A stretch of 60,510 bases of DNA from Myxococcota bacterium (GTDB lineage Bacteria > Myxococcota_A > Bradymonadia > UBA7976 > UBA1532): positions 1-60,510 of the forward strand of contig JAKLJY010000044.1 of NCBI GenBank assembly GCA_023150895.1, given 5' to 3'. Below, one piece after another: positions 1 to 8,356 of the stretch (position 1 is its first letter; each line of letters starts with the position of its first letter). Made by a program: the position numbers and the translations under genes. The notes beneath the pieces were generated by a model that saw only the letters and a program-made list of their open reading frames with translations, had not been told where the DNA came from and did not search any database.

Positions 1-141
1 GGCGGCCGGCGCGGCGCCGAGATCGGCGTCGGCGCCCGGCGCGGCGGACTCGTCCGATGCGCACCCGAGGGCGAGCACGGCGACCCCGAGGCCCGCCACG
101 CTGAGCGCGCCGGCCCCGGGTCGACCTGCCGGCAGCCTCAT
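1..141 (-). CDS. Lipoprotein, N-terminal fragment
   Basis: The frame opens with an ATG at 139-141 on the minus strand and stays open for 47 codons to the left edge, so only the N-terminus is present. It starts with a short Arg-containing n-region, then an Ala/Gly/Leu/Val-rich h-region, then the lipobox LALGC with the Cys near residue 27. An Asp/Ala/Gly-rich stretch follows, like the linkers of the other lipoproteins here. It should be exported by Sec and lipid-anchored. Its function cannot be judged from 47 residues. It lies immediately downstream of the DUF4336-like gene on the same strand with only one base between them (the stop is at 143-145), so it is probably the last gene of that run. 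Confidence 0.7.
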   Translation of the reverse strand, partial: MRLPAGRPGAGALSVAGLGVAVLALGCASDESAAPGADADLGAAPAA

Positions 142-142
142 C

Positions 143-838
143 TCAAAGACCATCCGCCGCGCGGCGCAGGAACCCCGCCGGGTCGTCGCGAACGACGCCG
201 CCGTGACAGCCGGCCGTGAGCGCCAGGCCGGGGATGTCGGCCTGTGCGCGCAGAAACCCGCGAACCGCGGCCTTGTCGGCGATCTGCCGCCAACGAACGA
301 TGCGCGCGACGCCCGCCCCGCCCGGGGGGCCGAGCAGCTTCATCATCAGGGCGGTCGGCCCCTCGTTGCGGCCGAACAGATCCGTACACAGAAAAGCCCG
401 CCCGGCCCCCTCGGCGAGGGGGAGGTCCAGGCAGAGTTCCCCGTACTTCATCCCGGCCGCGGGCACGGCCCGGATGCCCTGCGGGGCGAGGGCGGCCTCC
501 GGCGATGCGTCGAGGCGCAGATCCCGCGTGCGGCCCGCGGCGTCGGGCAACCCGACGATCTGAAGATCCGGGTAGCGGGCCGCGTAGAAGGGCGCGTCCA
601 TCACATGGAACGGGTGTGGCACCACCATGATGCGTGGCCGGCCCAGCGCCTCGAGGGCCGTCATGCCAGCCTCGCTGAGCGCGACGACGCTGTAGAGCAA
701 CAGACCCCCGTCGGCGAGGCGATGGATGAACATGTTGCGCTTGAGCGGGAACGGCAGGCTCCCGACGACGCGCCACAGGCCCGGGGCGAGGGGTTCGGGG
801 GAGCCGTGCGTGAAGATGCGGTGGGGGCGAGCGGACAT
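143..838 (-). CDS. DUF4336-like (metallo-beta-lactamase-fold) protein
   Basis: 231 residues from the ATG at 836-838. The open frame continues upstream, but that part overlaps the neighbouring coding region and has shadow-like composition. After LAPGLWRVVGSL the sequence has a RNMFIHRLADGGLLLYS segment, an ALEALG helix and a VVPHPFHVMD segment. This order (RNM.. then ALxxLG then VxPxxxH) is what I associate with DUF4336, a metallo-beta-lactamase-fold family in which the standard HxHxDH site is not kept. I see no HxHxDH here. Substrate is unknown. The gene starts 5 bases after the MaoC-like gene ends, so the two are probably co-transcribed. Family assignment is from memory of the pattern. Confidence 0.6.
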   Translation of the reverse strand: MSARPHRIFTHGSPEPLAPGLWRVVGSLPFPLKRNMFIHRLADGGLLLYSVVALSEAGMTALEALGRPRIMVVPHPFHVMDAPFYAARYPDLQIVGLPDAAGRTRDLRLDASPEAALAPQGIRAVPAAGMKYGELCLDLPLAEGAGRAFLCTDLFGRNEGPTALMMKLLGPPGGAGVARIVRWRQIADKAAVRGFLRAQADIPGLALTAGCHGGVVRDDPAGFLRRAADGL

Positions 839-842
839 GCCG

Positions 843-1766
843 CTACTCTGCCAGAGCGGCGGGTGGGGCGCCATGCGGGTTGCGCGGGGGCGCGGCCTCG
901 CGCGCGGACTCATGCACGACGACGCCGGAGAAGTGCCGCGTGCGCAGGTCCGGCGACGTGAGCGTGAACGCGAGGGCGCCGGGGCCGTCGCGCGTGACGG
1001 CGAGGTGGACGCGCGACGGCAGGAAGACCGGGCGCTCGAAGCGCACGTCGACGCGGCGCGGAACCGGCGGCAGATCATCGGCCATTTCGCCGACGGCGCG
1101 GGCGAGCGTCCACATGCCATGAATGATGGCGCGCTTGAACCCGAAGGGGCGGGCGGTCAGCGCGCTCAGGTGGATGGGGTTGTAGTCACCGGCGAGGGCC
1201 GAGTAGCGGCGGCCGAGATCGGCGGGCAGGTGGAACATGGCCGTCCGCAGGGGTACGACGGGCAGCCCCGGGGTCGTCTCACGCGATGGCTTCCGCGCCG
1301 CCGCCGCCCCCTCCGGACGGCCCCGGCGGGCGCTGCGCGAGAGGACGGTGGTGCGCGCCTCCCAGACGACGCGGTCCCCGCGGGTCATCACGGTGACGAC
1401 GTCGAACAACACTCCGCGCGGGTCGTCGCGGTGCCCCTCGATGTGTGCCGCGAGACCGTACTCGGCGTCCGCCGGCAGCGCCTCGCGTTGCAGAATACTG
1501 TTCTCGAAGTGGACGATCCCGGCCACGGGCAAAGGGAAGCGCGGATCGGCCAGAAGCCGGATGTGTAGCCCGCCGGCGAGCATCTGCGGGAAGGTCGGCG
1601 GCAGGTGGCCGTCGTCGGGGAAACCGCAAAGGCGTCGGTACCGGGCGAGCGTCTCGGGCTCGGGCCGGGCGGGCGGCGCGGAGGCCTCAATCCGGGGAAT
1701 GGTGGCGCCGGGCGCGAGGCCGGGCCGGCGGGTGAGAAACGCTTTCAGAAGCAACGCCGTGCTCAT
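843..1766 (-). CDS. MaoC-like (hot-dog fold) dehydratase
   Basis: 307 residues, start ATG at 1764-1766. The C-terminal half carries the hydratase-2 signature: YSALAGDYNPIHL, then GFKRAIIHGMW (around residues 200-230). D and H of the D-x-N-P-I-H motif are the usual catalytic pair for hydrating or dehydrating acyl-CoA or acyl-ACP thioesters. The N-terminal half looks like a second, degenerate hot-dog domain with FENSILQRE, as in two-domain enoyl-CoA hydratases. Its start lies one base from the stop of the 606-residue gene upstream, so the two are probably translationally linked. Substrate chain length cannot be told. A role in fatty-acid or polyketide-like acyl metabolism is inferred. Confidence 0.8.
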   Translation of the reverse strand: MSTALLLKAFLTRRPGLAPGATIPRIEASAPPARPEPETLARYRRLCGFPDDGHLPPTFPQMLAGGLHIRLLADPRFPLPVAGIVHFENSILQREALPADAEYGLAAHIEGHRDDPRGVLFDVVTVMTRGDRVVWEARTTVLSRSARRGRPEGAAAARKPSRETTPGLPVVPLRTAMFHLPADLGRRYSALAGDYNPIHLSALTARPFGFKRAIIHGMWTLARAVGEMADDLPPVPRRVDVRFERPVFLPSRVHLAVTRDGPGALAFTLTSPDLRTRHFSGVVVHESAREAAPPRNPHGAPPAALAE

Positions 1767-1767
1767 G

Positions 1768-3588
1768 TCACGCCCCCCAGACCGGCGCGTTGCGCAGCGC
1801 GCCGGGCCAGGCGGAGCCCCGGTTGCCGGGGATCTCGCGGCCGTGGGCATCGGTGACGAAGTTGCCCACGTCGGCGAAGGCGCGCTCCTGGCTGGTGCGG
1901 CCGTGGCGCTTGGGGTCGCGCAGCGCCTCGAAGCCGCGGGCGGCCTGCACGCGCACGGCCTCGTGCGGGCCGCACCGCAGGTCCACCAGAGCGCCCTTGC
2001 GGGCCCGGCTGAGCAGTTGCTCCTCGTTGCCGATGGGGTCGGCGACGGTCTTGGCTTTGAGCGTCCAGACGAGCAGCGAGGTGGGGTCGCGGCCGGGGAA
2101 CGCGCCGGCCAACAGATCCGCGTAACCGTAGAACTGTTTTCCGATGTCATTCTGGTTGACGGGGCCGGCCATGACACAGGTACCGGCCAACAGATCGCAC
2201 CCGGTCGGCAGGTCGAGCGTCCCCATCATTTCGCAATAGAGCGCGCTGCGCGAGGCCGCCGCCCCGAACGCCCGGACCGCCGCGAGGAAGTCGAGCCCCG
2301 CGGCTTCGACCTCACCGCGCGCGAGGCCCCCGATGTAGATGCGCTGCCCGGCCAGGGCGAACGCCTTGCGGCCCTTCTCGGCGTTGCGGCTGAAGATCTT
2401 GCCCGTGGGGAGGTCCGCCCAGAGCGGCAGGTCCTTGATGACATGATCGGTGATGTCATTGAGCGCCTGCCGCACCTCGCGCAGGCGCTGCTTGCCGTTG
2501 GGTGTGAGCACGTCGATGCGCTCGAGCAACAGAAGCGCCTTGGCACGCTCCCGATCGATCCCGGTCCAGTGGGCGAACGCGTTGTACGCCGCGCGCCCGG
2601 CCTGATCGGTGAACTCGACGCCGACGTCCATGACCTGCCGCTCGCCGTAGGGGGCCGGGGCCTTTTCCTCCTGATTCACCCCGGGCTGAATGCGCTCGCT
2701 GCGCAGCGCCATGAGGTTCGCCCCGATGCGGCGCCAGGCCCCCGCGTCCCCGGGCACGGCCTCGCCCGGCGCCGCCCCCCCGACGAGCACGACGAGCGAC
2801 ACCCGCCAGCCCTCGCGGCGTTCGGCGCTGGTCAGCCCGGCGGCGTCCTCCAGGCGGCGCGAGAGATCGCGGTTCGCCTTGCGGTGTCGACCGGCGAAGG
2901 GTGCCATGAAGACCTGCGCGCGCCGGCGCCCCGCCGAGGCGACGACGGCCGCCCGCTCCATCGCGTCCGCCAGGATGCCCACGTGGAGGTCCTGCAGGTA
3001 GCCGATGGTGGGAATGTCGCTCGCCTCGAAGTAGCGCTTGCGGACGATCCGGATCGGCACTTGCACCACACTGACCACGGGTTTGTGCCCTGCCAGGGTG
3101 AGCAGCATGGTGAACGGCGTGCGGTACGGCTTCGAGAACACGACGTGCGCGTACGTCGCGCCGGCCAGCGGGTCGGCCTCGCGCCCGTCCAGACCGGCGA
3201 GCAGGGGTACCAGCGCCGCGGCGCCCTCGGGTCCGAGCGTGGTGACGCGCTGCCCGCGGTAGTTCGTCGACTGCCGGGCCGTGAGCACCCCGAGCGCGTG
3301 CTCCTCGAAGAGCTCACCCTCGGTGGGCATGGCCCCGGGCGTCGATGCGAACGCCGTGGGGCGCTCGAGCGCGAGCAGTTGCAGGGCCTGCGCCGCCTCG
3401 TCGCGGGTGAGCGGGACGCGGACGCGGTAGCCGACGGGCGACGCCGAGTCGAGCGACTCGGGCAGGTGGTAGCGCGTTCGGCGCTCGCCCGGGGGCGCGA
3501 AGGCGGCGCCCCGGCGGGGCAAGGGCGCCCCGGGCGGCCCGGGCGGGTCCACGGGCACGGCGATGAGTGGCTTCTGAAGGTTGGACAT
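1768..3588 (-). CDS. Hypothetical protein, 606 residues, no family recognised
   Basis: The start is the ATG at 3586-3588, with a purine-rich GGAACGGGAAG just upstream. It begins MSNLQKPLIAVPVDPPG with no signal peptide and no clear membrane segment, so it is probably cytoplasmic. Residues 60-240 hold an HALGVLTARQS segment, an extended beta-rich part (KPVVSVVQVPIRIVRKRYF) and an Arg-rich helical segment. The C-terminal third contains CEMMGTLDLPTGCD and AGTCVMAGPVNQND. The latter reads like an assembly or enzyme loop but matches no motif I know. It is first in a tight run with the MaoC-like and DUF4336-like genes, so a role in the same acyl pathway is possible but unproven. Confidence 0.7.
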   Translation of the reverse strand: MSNLQKPLIAVPVDPPGPPGAPLPRRGAAFAPPGERRTRYHLPESLDSASPVGYRVRVPLTRDEAAQALQLLALERPTAFASTPGAMPTEGELFEEHALGVLTARQSTNYRGQRVTTLGPEGAAALVPLLAGLDGREADPLAGATYAHVVFSKPYRTPFTMLLTLAGHKPVVSVVQVPIRIVRKRYFEASDIPTIGYLQDLHVGILADAMERAAVVASAGRRRAQVFMAPFAGRHRKANRDLSRRLEDAAGLTSAERREGWRVSLVVLVGGAAPGEAVPGDAGAWRRIGANLMALRSERIQPGVNQEEKAPAPYGERQVMDVGVEFTDQAGRAAYNAFAHWTGIDRERAKALLLLERIDVLTPNGKQRLREVRQALNDITDHVIKDLPLWADLPTGKIFSRNAEKGRKAFALAGQRIYIGGLARGEVEAAGLDFLAAVRAFGAAASRSALYCEMMGTLDLPTGCDLLAGTCVMAGPVNQNDIGKQFYGYADLLAGAFPGRDPTSLLVWTLKAKTVADPIGNEEQLLSRARKGALVDLRCGPHEAVRVQAARGFEALRDPKRHGRTSQERAFADVGNFVTDAHGREIPGNRGSAWPGALRNAPVWGA

Positions 3589-3703
3589 GGCTTCCCGTTC
3601 CGGGTTCTCGACAGACGGCGGCCGATTCTTCACACGGGAATCCGTCTGACAAGTGCCACTGTCGTTACGCAGGGGTGCGTCGGCGGCGCGTCGCCCCTGC
3701 GCC

Positions 3704-5365
3704 TCACTCCGGCCAGCACCCGTAGTCGTGCTGTTCGTCGCGCCCGAAGGCATGGCTCGACAGCAGGTTCCCGCGGGCGTCCCAGGTCCAGGTGTCGGCC
3801 ACCTCGAGCGTGCCGTCTCCGTCCCGGTCGGCTTCGTGGCGGTAGACGCGGCCGTCCGGGCCGATGATCCGGACCATCAGCCCGACGGCGACCCCGTCGC
3901 AGCCGGGATCGTCCCGGAGCAGGACGGCCGTCCCGTCAGCATCCACGACGTCGCGGCGGCACCCCTCGGGCGAGGTCGTGGCGGTCATGACTTCACCGCG
4001 CGGGCCGTGCCGCACGACCGCGACGACGTCGACGTCTGCGTCGCCATCGCGATCCGTCGTGCGCACCGTCGCCCCGGGGTCGTATCGCCAGGTCTCGGTC
4101 TGTTGCGGATCGGGCGGTCCGTTGCAGCCGACGTCGATGGTCTCGATGCGCGTCGAGAGACGGCCGGCCGCGTCGTATGTGTAGAACCGCTCCCCGCGGT
4201 CGCGATACACGGCGGTCCCCATCTCATCGGCATAACAGCCGTCCCAGCGCTGCGAAACGGGGCGTCCGGCCGCGTCGTAGGCGAGCTCGGCGGACTCGCT
4301 CCAGAAGGGCGCGCCGACGCAGTCGTATTGCATCGTGTGTTCGAGCAGGCCGCCCTCCGCGTCCCAGGTCCAGGCCTCGCACTGACGCTCCCGCCGGTCG
4401 GGGGTGTCATCGATCCATTCGGCGGCGATCGGGCGACCGTCGGCGTCGAGCTGATATGCGATGCTCCAGGTCACCTCCCCGCCGAAGCCGTCCTCACGGG
4501 TGCGGTGACCCGCGGCGTCGTAGGTTTCGCTGCGTCGAGACGTGACACGACCGTCGAGGTCGAAGCCGACGACCTCATGCCGTGCGAGGACACCGCCGGG
4601 GTGCCAGTCCCAGGTCTCCGACCAGACGACGGGACCGGCGCAGTCCCGCGTGGTGGTGCCCGAGGTCCGCCGCCCATCGTCGTCGTAGGTCCAGGTGGTA
4701 CACCAGCGCCCGCCGGAACCGTCGCTCTCCGTCGAGCACGGACCGGGGTAGGCGGGGCCGAGCGCGCAGCGGCAGCCGGCCCAGGCCGCGGCGACGTCGC
4801 ACGTCTCGAGGCCGACGGTGCCGTCGGCGCAGTCGCAATCGCGCCGGTCGCCGGGAAGGCAGGTGCCGGGCGCGCGGGCGGCGTCGGGATCCACGGTCGC
4901 GTCCAACGGTGCGAAGGCGTCGGGGGCGAGCGTGGCGTCCGGTTCCAGCGTCGCGTCCGCCGGTCGGGCCGCGTCCGGGCTCACTGCCGCGTCCGCCCGC
5001 GGCGAAGCGTCTGCGGGCACGCCGGCATCTCCAGGACGGGCGGCGTCCGGGGTCACCACCGCGTCCGGACCCGCAACCGCGTCCGTGCCCGCAGCCGCGT
5101 CGGCGCCCGCGACCGCGTCGGGGAGGCGCGCGGCGTCGGCGGCCGGTCGGGCCGCGTCGAGCCCGGGTCCGGTGTCCGGCGACCCGGCGTCGGCGACACC
5201 ACCCGTGCCCGGATCTGCGGACGCGTCCTCCCCCCCCGCATGACCGTGCGACGCGTCACCGAGCGGCGAGCCGCCCCCGCCACCACCGCTCTCATCGGTC
5301 GCCGACGAGCCATCGCAGCCGAGGGCGAACAGCGCCGGGCCACACACAATCAGGACTCTCCACAT
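3704..5365 (-). CDS. Surface lipoprotein with Asp/Ala-rich linker and YD-like repeats
   Basis: 553 residues. The signal peptide ends in FALGC (Cys about residue 17), giving a lipid anchor. A stretch of about 150 residues made of DAA/DAR/GADA-type repeats follows as a flexible spacer. After a small Cys-rich patch (CDCADGTVGLETC), the C-terminal 350 residues carry repeated YDAAGRxxS and WxWDxxGxLL units (for example YTYDAAGRLSTR and WTWDARGNLLSS). These resemble the YD repeats of RHS proteins. The protein is far shorter than a typical RHS shell and lacks the RHS core and toxin tail, so an ordinary surface beta-structure is more likely. An AGAAGGTGAG ribosome site precedes the ATG. It stands alone, about 115 bases upstream of the 606-residue gene. 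Confidence 0.8.
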   Translation of the reverse strand: MWRVLIVCGPALFALGCDGSSATDESGGGGGGSPLGDASHGHAGGEDASADPGTGGVADAGSPDTGPGLDAARPAADAARLPDAVAGADAAAGTDAVAGPDAVVTPDAARPGDAGVPADASPRADAAVSPDAARPADATLEPDATLAPDAFAPLDATVDPDAARAPGTCLPGDRRDCDCADGTVGLETCDVAAAWAGCRCALGPAYPGPCSTESDGSGGRWCTTWTYDDDGRRTSGTTTRDCAGPVVWSETWDWHPGGVLARHEVVGFDLDGRVTSRRSETYDAAGHRTREDGFGGEVTWSIAYQLDADGRPIAAEWIDDTPDRRERQCEAWTWDAEGGLLEHTMQYDCVGAPFWSESAELAYDAAGRPVSQRWDGCYADEMGTAVYRDRGERFYTYDAAGRLSTRIETIDVGCNGPPDPQQTETWRYDPGATVRTTDRDGDADVDVVAVVRHGPRGEVMTATTSPEGCRRDVVDADGTAVLLRDDPGCDGVAVGLMVRIIGPDGRVYRHEADRDGDGTLEVADTWTWDARGNLLSSHAFGRDEQHDYGCWPE

Positions 5366-5636
5366 GATCTCACCTTCTCATCCCCCGCGGCTCATATCGC
5401 ACGGTGGGGTTGCGCCGACAACGGGCATCTGCGCCCGCGCCCCACTCACCCGCCGTGCCCCACCGCGACGTTCCCGACCGCGCGATCCTGGCGCCCGCCC
5501 GGGGTTACCCGGAAGCCATGATGAACCCGTCGGCGTGCCCGTCCGGTGACCTCCGGCACGTCGTTCGGCGGCCCGGCGCGCGGAACACCGGATGCATCCG
5601 CGGAGGCGCCGTGTTCCCGTTTGCGGAGACTTTGCC

Positions 5637-6422
5637 ATGTGGCCGCGCGCCCTCGCCTTCTGGTCCTGCATCCTGGTACTTGCCTTCGCCAATGGCGCCC
5701 TGCGTGAGGGGGTGCTCGTCCCGGCGTGGGGGGTCCGCACGGGGCAGGCCGCCAGCGTCGTGATGCTGTCGACCGTCGTGCTCGTCATGGCCCGGCTGTT
5801 CGTCCGCCGGGCCGGCCTCGCGCGCGACCGCGACGCCTTCGCCGTCGGCCTCGCCTGGCTCGCCCTCACGCTGGCCTTCGAGTTCGGCTTCGGTCGTGCG
5901 CGGGGCGTGCCCTGGGAGGCGCTCCTGCACGACTACGACCTCTCGGCCGGCCGGATCTGGCCGGTGGTGCTCGTCTGTACCTTCCTGGGGCCGTTCATCG
6001 CCTTGCGATGGCTGCGCCGCCCGGCGGCCGAGGGGCGCGGGCGGGCGCCCCGGCGCGCGCTCGTCGGTCTGCTCGCCCTCGTGGCGGTGAACGCGGTCGG
6101 CGGCGGGCTCTACGGCCTGTCGGGCGCCCCGGAGGTGCCGGTGGCCTGGCTGGCGGGCTCGCCCTTCGCCGACTACACCGTGCCGAGTCTCTGCCTGCTC
6201 GGCCTCGTCGGGGGCCTCGCCCTGGCCGCAGCCGTCGTCGTCGCCCGTCGCCGGCCCGGAGGGTGCCCCCTCGCCGCCCTCGCCGGGGGCGTGCTCATCG
6301 CCTGGATCGTCGTCCAGGTGGGCGTGATCGGGCCGGTCTCCTGGCTTCAGCCGGCGATGCTCGTCGCCGGCGTCGCCATCGTTGCACTCGCGACCGGCCT
6401 CGACGACCGCCGAATTTCATGA
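5637..6422 (+). CDS. Multi-pass membrane protein, apparently two fused small domains
   Basis: 261 residues from the ATG at 5637. I count about seven hydrophobic segments. The first half (residues 1-130) opens with an ALREGVLVPAWG segment between two helices. The second half (from about 140) is a separate four-helix unit with AVNAVGGGLYGL, LAGSPFADYTVPSL and SWLQPAMLVAG. Each half resembles a small stand-alone family of uncharacterised inner-membrane proteins, so this looks like a fusion. No catalytic motif is visible. Its stop codon lies inside a 16-bp palindrome that belongs to the regulatory region of the next gene. Confidence 0.7.
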   Translation: MWPRALAFWSCILVLAFANGALREGVLVPAWGVRTGQAASVVMLSTVVLVMARLFVRRAGLARDRDAFAVGLAWLALTLAFEFGFGRARGVPWEALLHDYDLSAGRIWPVVLVCTFLGPFIALRWLRRPAAEGRGRAPRRALVGLLALVAVNAVGGGLYGLSGAPEVPVAWLAGSPFADYTVPSLCLLGLVGGLALAAAVVVARRRPGGCPLAALAGGVLIAWIVVQVGVIGPVSWLQPAMLVAGVAIVALATGLDDRRIS

Positions 6423-6462
6423 AATTCAGCGGGAGTGTCTCCGGATTTCATGAAAATCAGCG
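6412..6462 (+). promoter_or_regulatory. Two tandem palindromes upstream of the AAA/DUF4143 gene
   Basis: The perfect palindrome GAATTTCATGAAATTC lies at 6412-6427. A second, near-perfect copy with the same TTTCATGAAA core lies at 6444-6458. The repeat is longer than the palindrome: ATTTCATGAAA plus TTCAGCG or ATCAGCG recurs at 6414 and 6445, a direct repeat of about 18 bp. Core centres are 31 bp apart, about three helical turns, so two dimers would sit on the same DNA face. The first copy overlaps the upstream stop codon. A TATCTT hexamer follows at 6473-6478, 7 bases before the ATG. The A/T-rich blocks stand out in this GC-rich DNA. An operator is inferred; the regulator is unknown. Confidence 0.6.
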
Positions 6463-6484
6463 ACACGGCCGCTATCTTTCGAGC

Positions 6485-7714
6485 ATGTTCCAGCGCATCG
6501 CCCCCCTTGCACAGCTCCTCGCGCGACGTTCCGTCTTGCTCCTCGGCCCGCGCCAGACGGGCAAGTCGACGCTCGTTCGCCAGGCTCTCCCGGATGCGCT
6601 CGAACTCGACCTCCTCGACGGGGCGCTGCATCGCCGACTGCTCGCCCGACCCGAACAGCTCGCGGACCTCGTCCGGGCGCACCCCGTCGCGTCGGACGGC
6701 CTCCGCCGGGTCGCCATCGACGAGGTCCAGAAGATCCCGGCGCTGCTCGACGAGGTCCACCGCCTGCTCCCTTGGGATCCGGCGCTGCGTTTCGTCCTGA
6801 CCGGGAGCAGTGCCCGGCGGTTGAAAGTCGCCGGCACGAACCTCCTCGGCGGCCGGGCGACACGTCTCTTGCTCCATCCGATCATTTCAGCGGAGCGCGC
6901 GACGGATCCGGGGCATCCGGTGGACTTCGACGCGGCGCTGCGATGGGGGGGACTGCCGCGCGTTCTCCGCTCGACCGACCCCCGGGCGGATCTGCTCGAC
7001 TACGTCGGGCTCTACCTGCAAGAGGAGGTCAGGGCGGAGGGACTTTCGCGCTCGATGCAGGCGTTCACCCGGTTTCTCGAGGTCGCGGCCGCGGTCAACG
7101 CCGAGCAGGTCGTGTATGCCCGCGTGGCACAGGCTGCCGAAGTCCCCGCCCGAACCGTACGCGATTACTTCGACGTGCTCGAAGACACACTCATCGGGCA
7201 CAGTCTGCCCCCGTTTCGCGGCACGACCACCCGCAAAGCGGTCGCGACGGCCAAGTTCTACTTCTTCGACGTCGGGGTCGCGCATGCCCTCGCGGGCAGA
7301 GGTCCGCTCGCACCGGCGACCCGGGAGTACGGCCAGGCGCTCGAACACATGGTCTGTATCGAGCTGCTCGCCGCCTTGGGATATCACCGGCTCGACGGTC
7401 AGTTGCGCTTCTGGCGCACGCTCTCGCAGATCGAGGTGGACTTCGTCGTCGAGCGCGCCGGGCGACCACTCCTCGCCATCGAAGTCAAAGCGACGCGGCA
7501 GGTCGAGCACCGGGATCTCAAGGGCCTCCGGGCGCTTCGCGAGGAGTTCCCGGACCTGCCGTGTCTCGTCGTCGCCCACGAACCCCTCCCGCGGCGCACG
7601 GCGGATGCCATCGACATCCTGCCGGTGCAGACCTTCCTCGACCGCCTCTGGCGGCGGGAGATCCTGCCGGGCGGCTCGGAGACCGGCCCGAATCACCCGA
7701 GCGCGGCGAGTTGA
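6485..7714 (+). CDS. AAA ATPase with DUF4143 domain
   Basis: 409 residues. The Walker A is GPRQTGKSTL near residues 22-31 and the Walker B is RRVAIDEVQK near 80. The sensor is FVLTGSSARRL and the mid-part TNLLGGRATRLLLHP, all standard for the AAA_14/DUF4143 family. The C-terminal half keeps the family pattern: YFFDVGVAHAL, GQALEHMVCIEL, and the PD-(D/E)XK-like VDFVVERAGRPLLAIEVKAT. That pattern suggests a nuclease-like fold whose activity in this family is not established. The ATG at 6485 is chosen because MFQRIAPLAQLLARRSVLLLGPRQTGK is the normal N-terminus. Its 3' end overlaps the convergent VapC gene by 22 bases. Confidence 0.9.
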   Translation: MFQRIAPLAQLLARRSVLLLGPRQTGKSTLVRQALPDALELDLLDGALHRRLLARPEQLADLVRAHPVASDGLRRVAIDEVQKIPALLDEVHRLLPWDPALRFVLTGSSARRLKVAGTNLLGGRATRLLLHPIISAERATDPGHPVDFDAALRWGGLPRVLRSTDPRADLLDYVGLYLQEEVRAEGLSRSMQAFTRFLEVAAAVNAEQVVYARVAQAAEVPARTVRDYFDVLEDTLIGHSLPPFRGTTTRKAVATAKFYFFDVGVAHALAGRGPLAPATREYGQALEHMVCIELLAALGYHRLDGQLRFWRTLSQIEVDFVVERAGRPLLAIEVKATRQVEHRDLKGLRALREEFPDLPCLVVAHEPLPRRTADAIDILPVQTFLDRLWRREILPGGSETGPNHPSAAS

Positions 7715-8133
7715 AGGACGCGCACGCCTGCGACGTCGGGCAGGTCCCGGTCGTTGGTCAGAAGGCAGGTGCAGCCGGCGAGGCGCGCCGCCGCGAGCTG
7801 AATGGCATCGGGGGTCCGGATGCGGTGGCGCGCACGCAACCGCGCCGCGTCCCGGAGAAGATCGGCGTCGATGTCCACCAGGGTGAGGCCGCGGCTGTTT
7901 CTCAGGAGGGTCTCGTACCGGCGCGCGAGTGCCTCGTCGTTCGCGCGGTAGGGGACCACCAGCGTCTCCAGCAAGGTGAGACCGGAGGTCACGGCGGGCA
8001 GACGGCCTGCATCCACCGCCCGAAAGAGCTCCGTGACCGGGCCTCGCCAACGCGCATCGCCCTCGATCAGGTAGATGAAGATGCACGTGTCGAGGGCGAC
8101 CGGTCCGCCGCCCAACGCCTCGATCAGTCCCAT
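7693..8133 (-). CDS. vapC: PIN-domain toxin, VapC type
   Basis: 146 residues. It has the PIN-fold acidic residues in the usual order: ALDTCIFIYLIEGD (first Asp), SGLTLLETL (Glu), TPDAIQLAAA (Asp) and CTCLLTNDRDL (last Asp). VapC toxins are Mg2+-dependent RNases, usually cutting tRNA or rRNA. The start at 8131-8133 overlaps the end of the antitoxin gene by 10 bases, the normal arrangement for vapBC, so translation is probably coupled. The C-terminus overlaps the convergent ATPase gene. All four acidic positions are present, so the toxin is probably active. Confidence 0.9.
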   Translation of the reverse strand: MGLIEALGGGPVALDTCIFIYLIEGDARWRGPVTELFRAVDAGRLPAVTSGLTLLETLVVPYRANDEALARRYETLLRNSRGLTLVDIDADLLRDAARLRARHRIRTPDAIQLAAARLAGCTCLLTNDRDLPDVAGVRVLQLAALG

Positions 8134-8354
8134 GCCGCGCGCTCGGCCTCGACGTGCGCCGTGGCATCGGTTTTCCGCCACAGCTCGGCGCCGAGCCCCG
8201 CCAAGTCCATGATGGAGGTCGGCTCGGACGGGCCGACGGCGGCCTCGAGCAGACGGATGACCTCACGGGAAACGGAGCGGCCTTCGGCACGGGCCTGGCG
8301 CTTCAAACGCTCGTAGAGCGGATCGGGCAGGTCTTTGATGTTCAGGATGGCCAC
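8124..8354 (-). CDS. vapB: FitA/VapB-like ribbon-helix-helix antitoxin
   Basis: 76 residues with a GTG start at 8352-8354, preceded by a strong GGAGGA ribosome site. The N-terminus, VAILNIKDLPDPLYERLKRQ followed by SVSREVIRLLEAAV, is a ribbon-helix-helix of the FitA/Arc type that binds DNA as a dimer. The C-terminal part, with LAGLGAELWRK, would be the toxin-binding tail. It is the first gene of the pair and should repress its own operon. The likely operator is the inverted repeat covering its ribosome site. GTG is preferred because no ATG lies in frame before the ribbon. Confidence 0.85.
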   Translation of the reverse strand: MAILNIKDLPDPLYERLKRQARAEGRSVSREVIRLLEAAVGPSEPTSIMDLAGLGAELWRKTDATAHVEAERAAWD

Positions 8355-8356
8355 GA

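Noticed and set aside
1237-3867. An 876-codon plus-strand open frame
   Set aside because: It is antisense to the MaoC-like and 606-residue genes and has shadow-like composition rich in Arg, Gly and Pro.
5726-6484. An N-terminal extension of the AAA/DUF4143 gene reaching back to 5726
   Set aside because: The extension is out of frame with the membrane protein it overlaps and is Arg/Ala-rich. The family begins at MFQRIAPLAQ, and the palindromes lie between.
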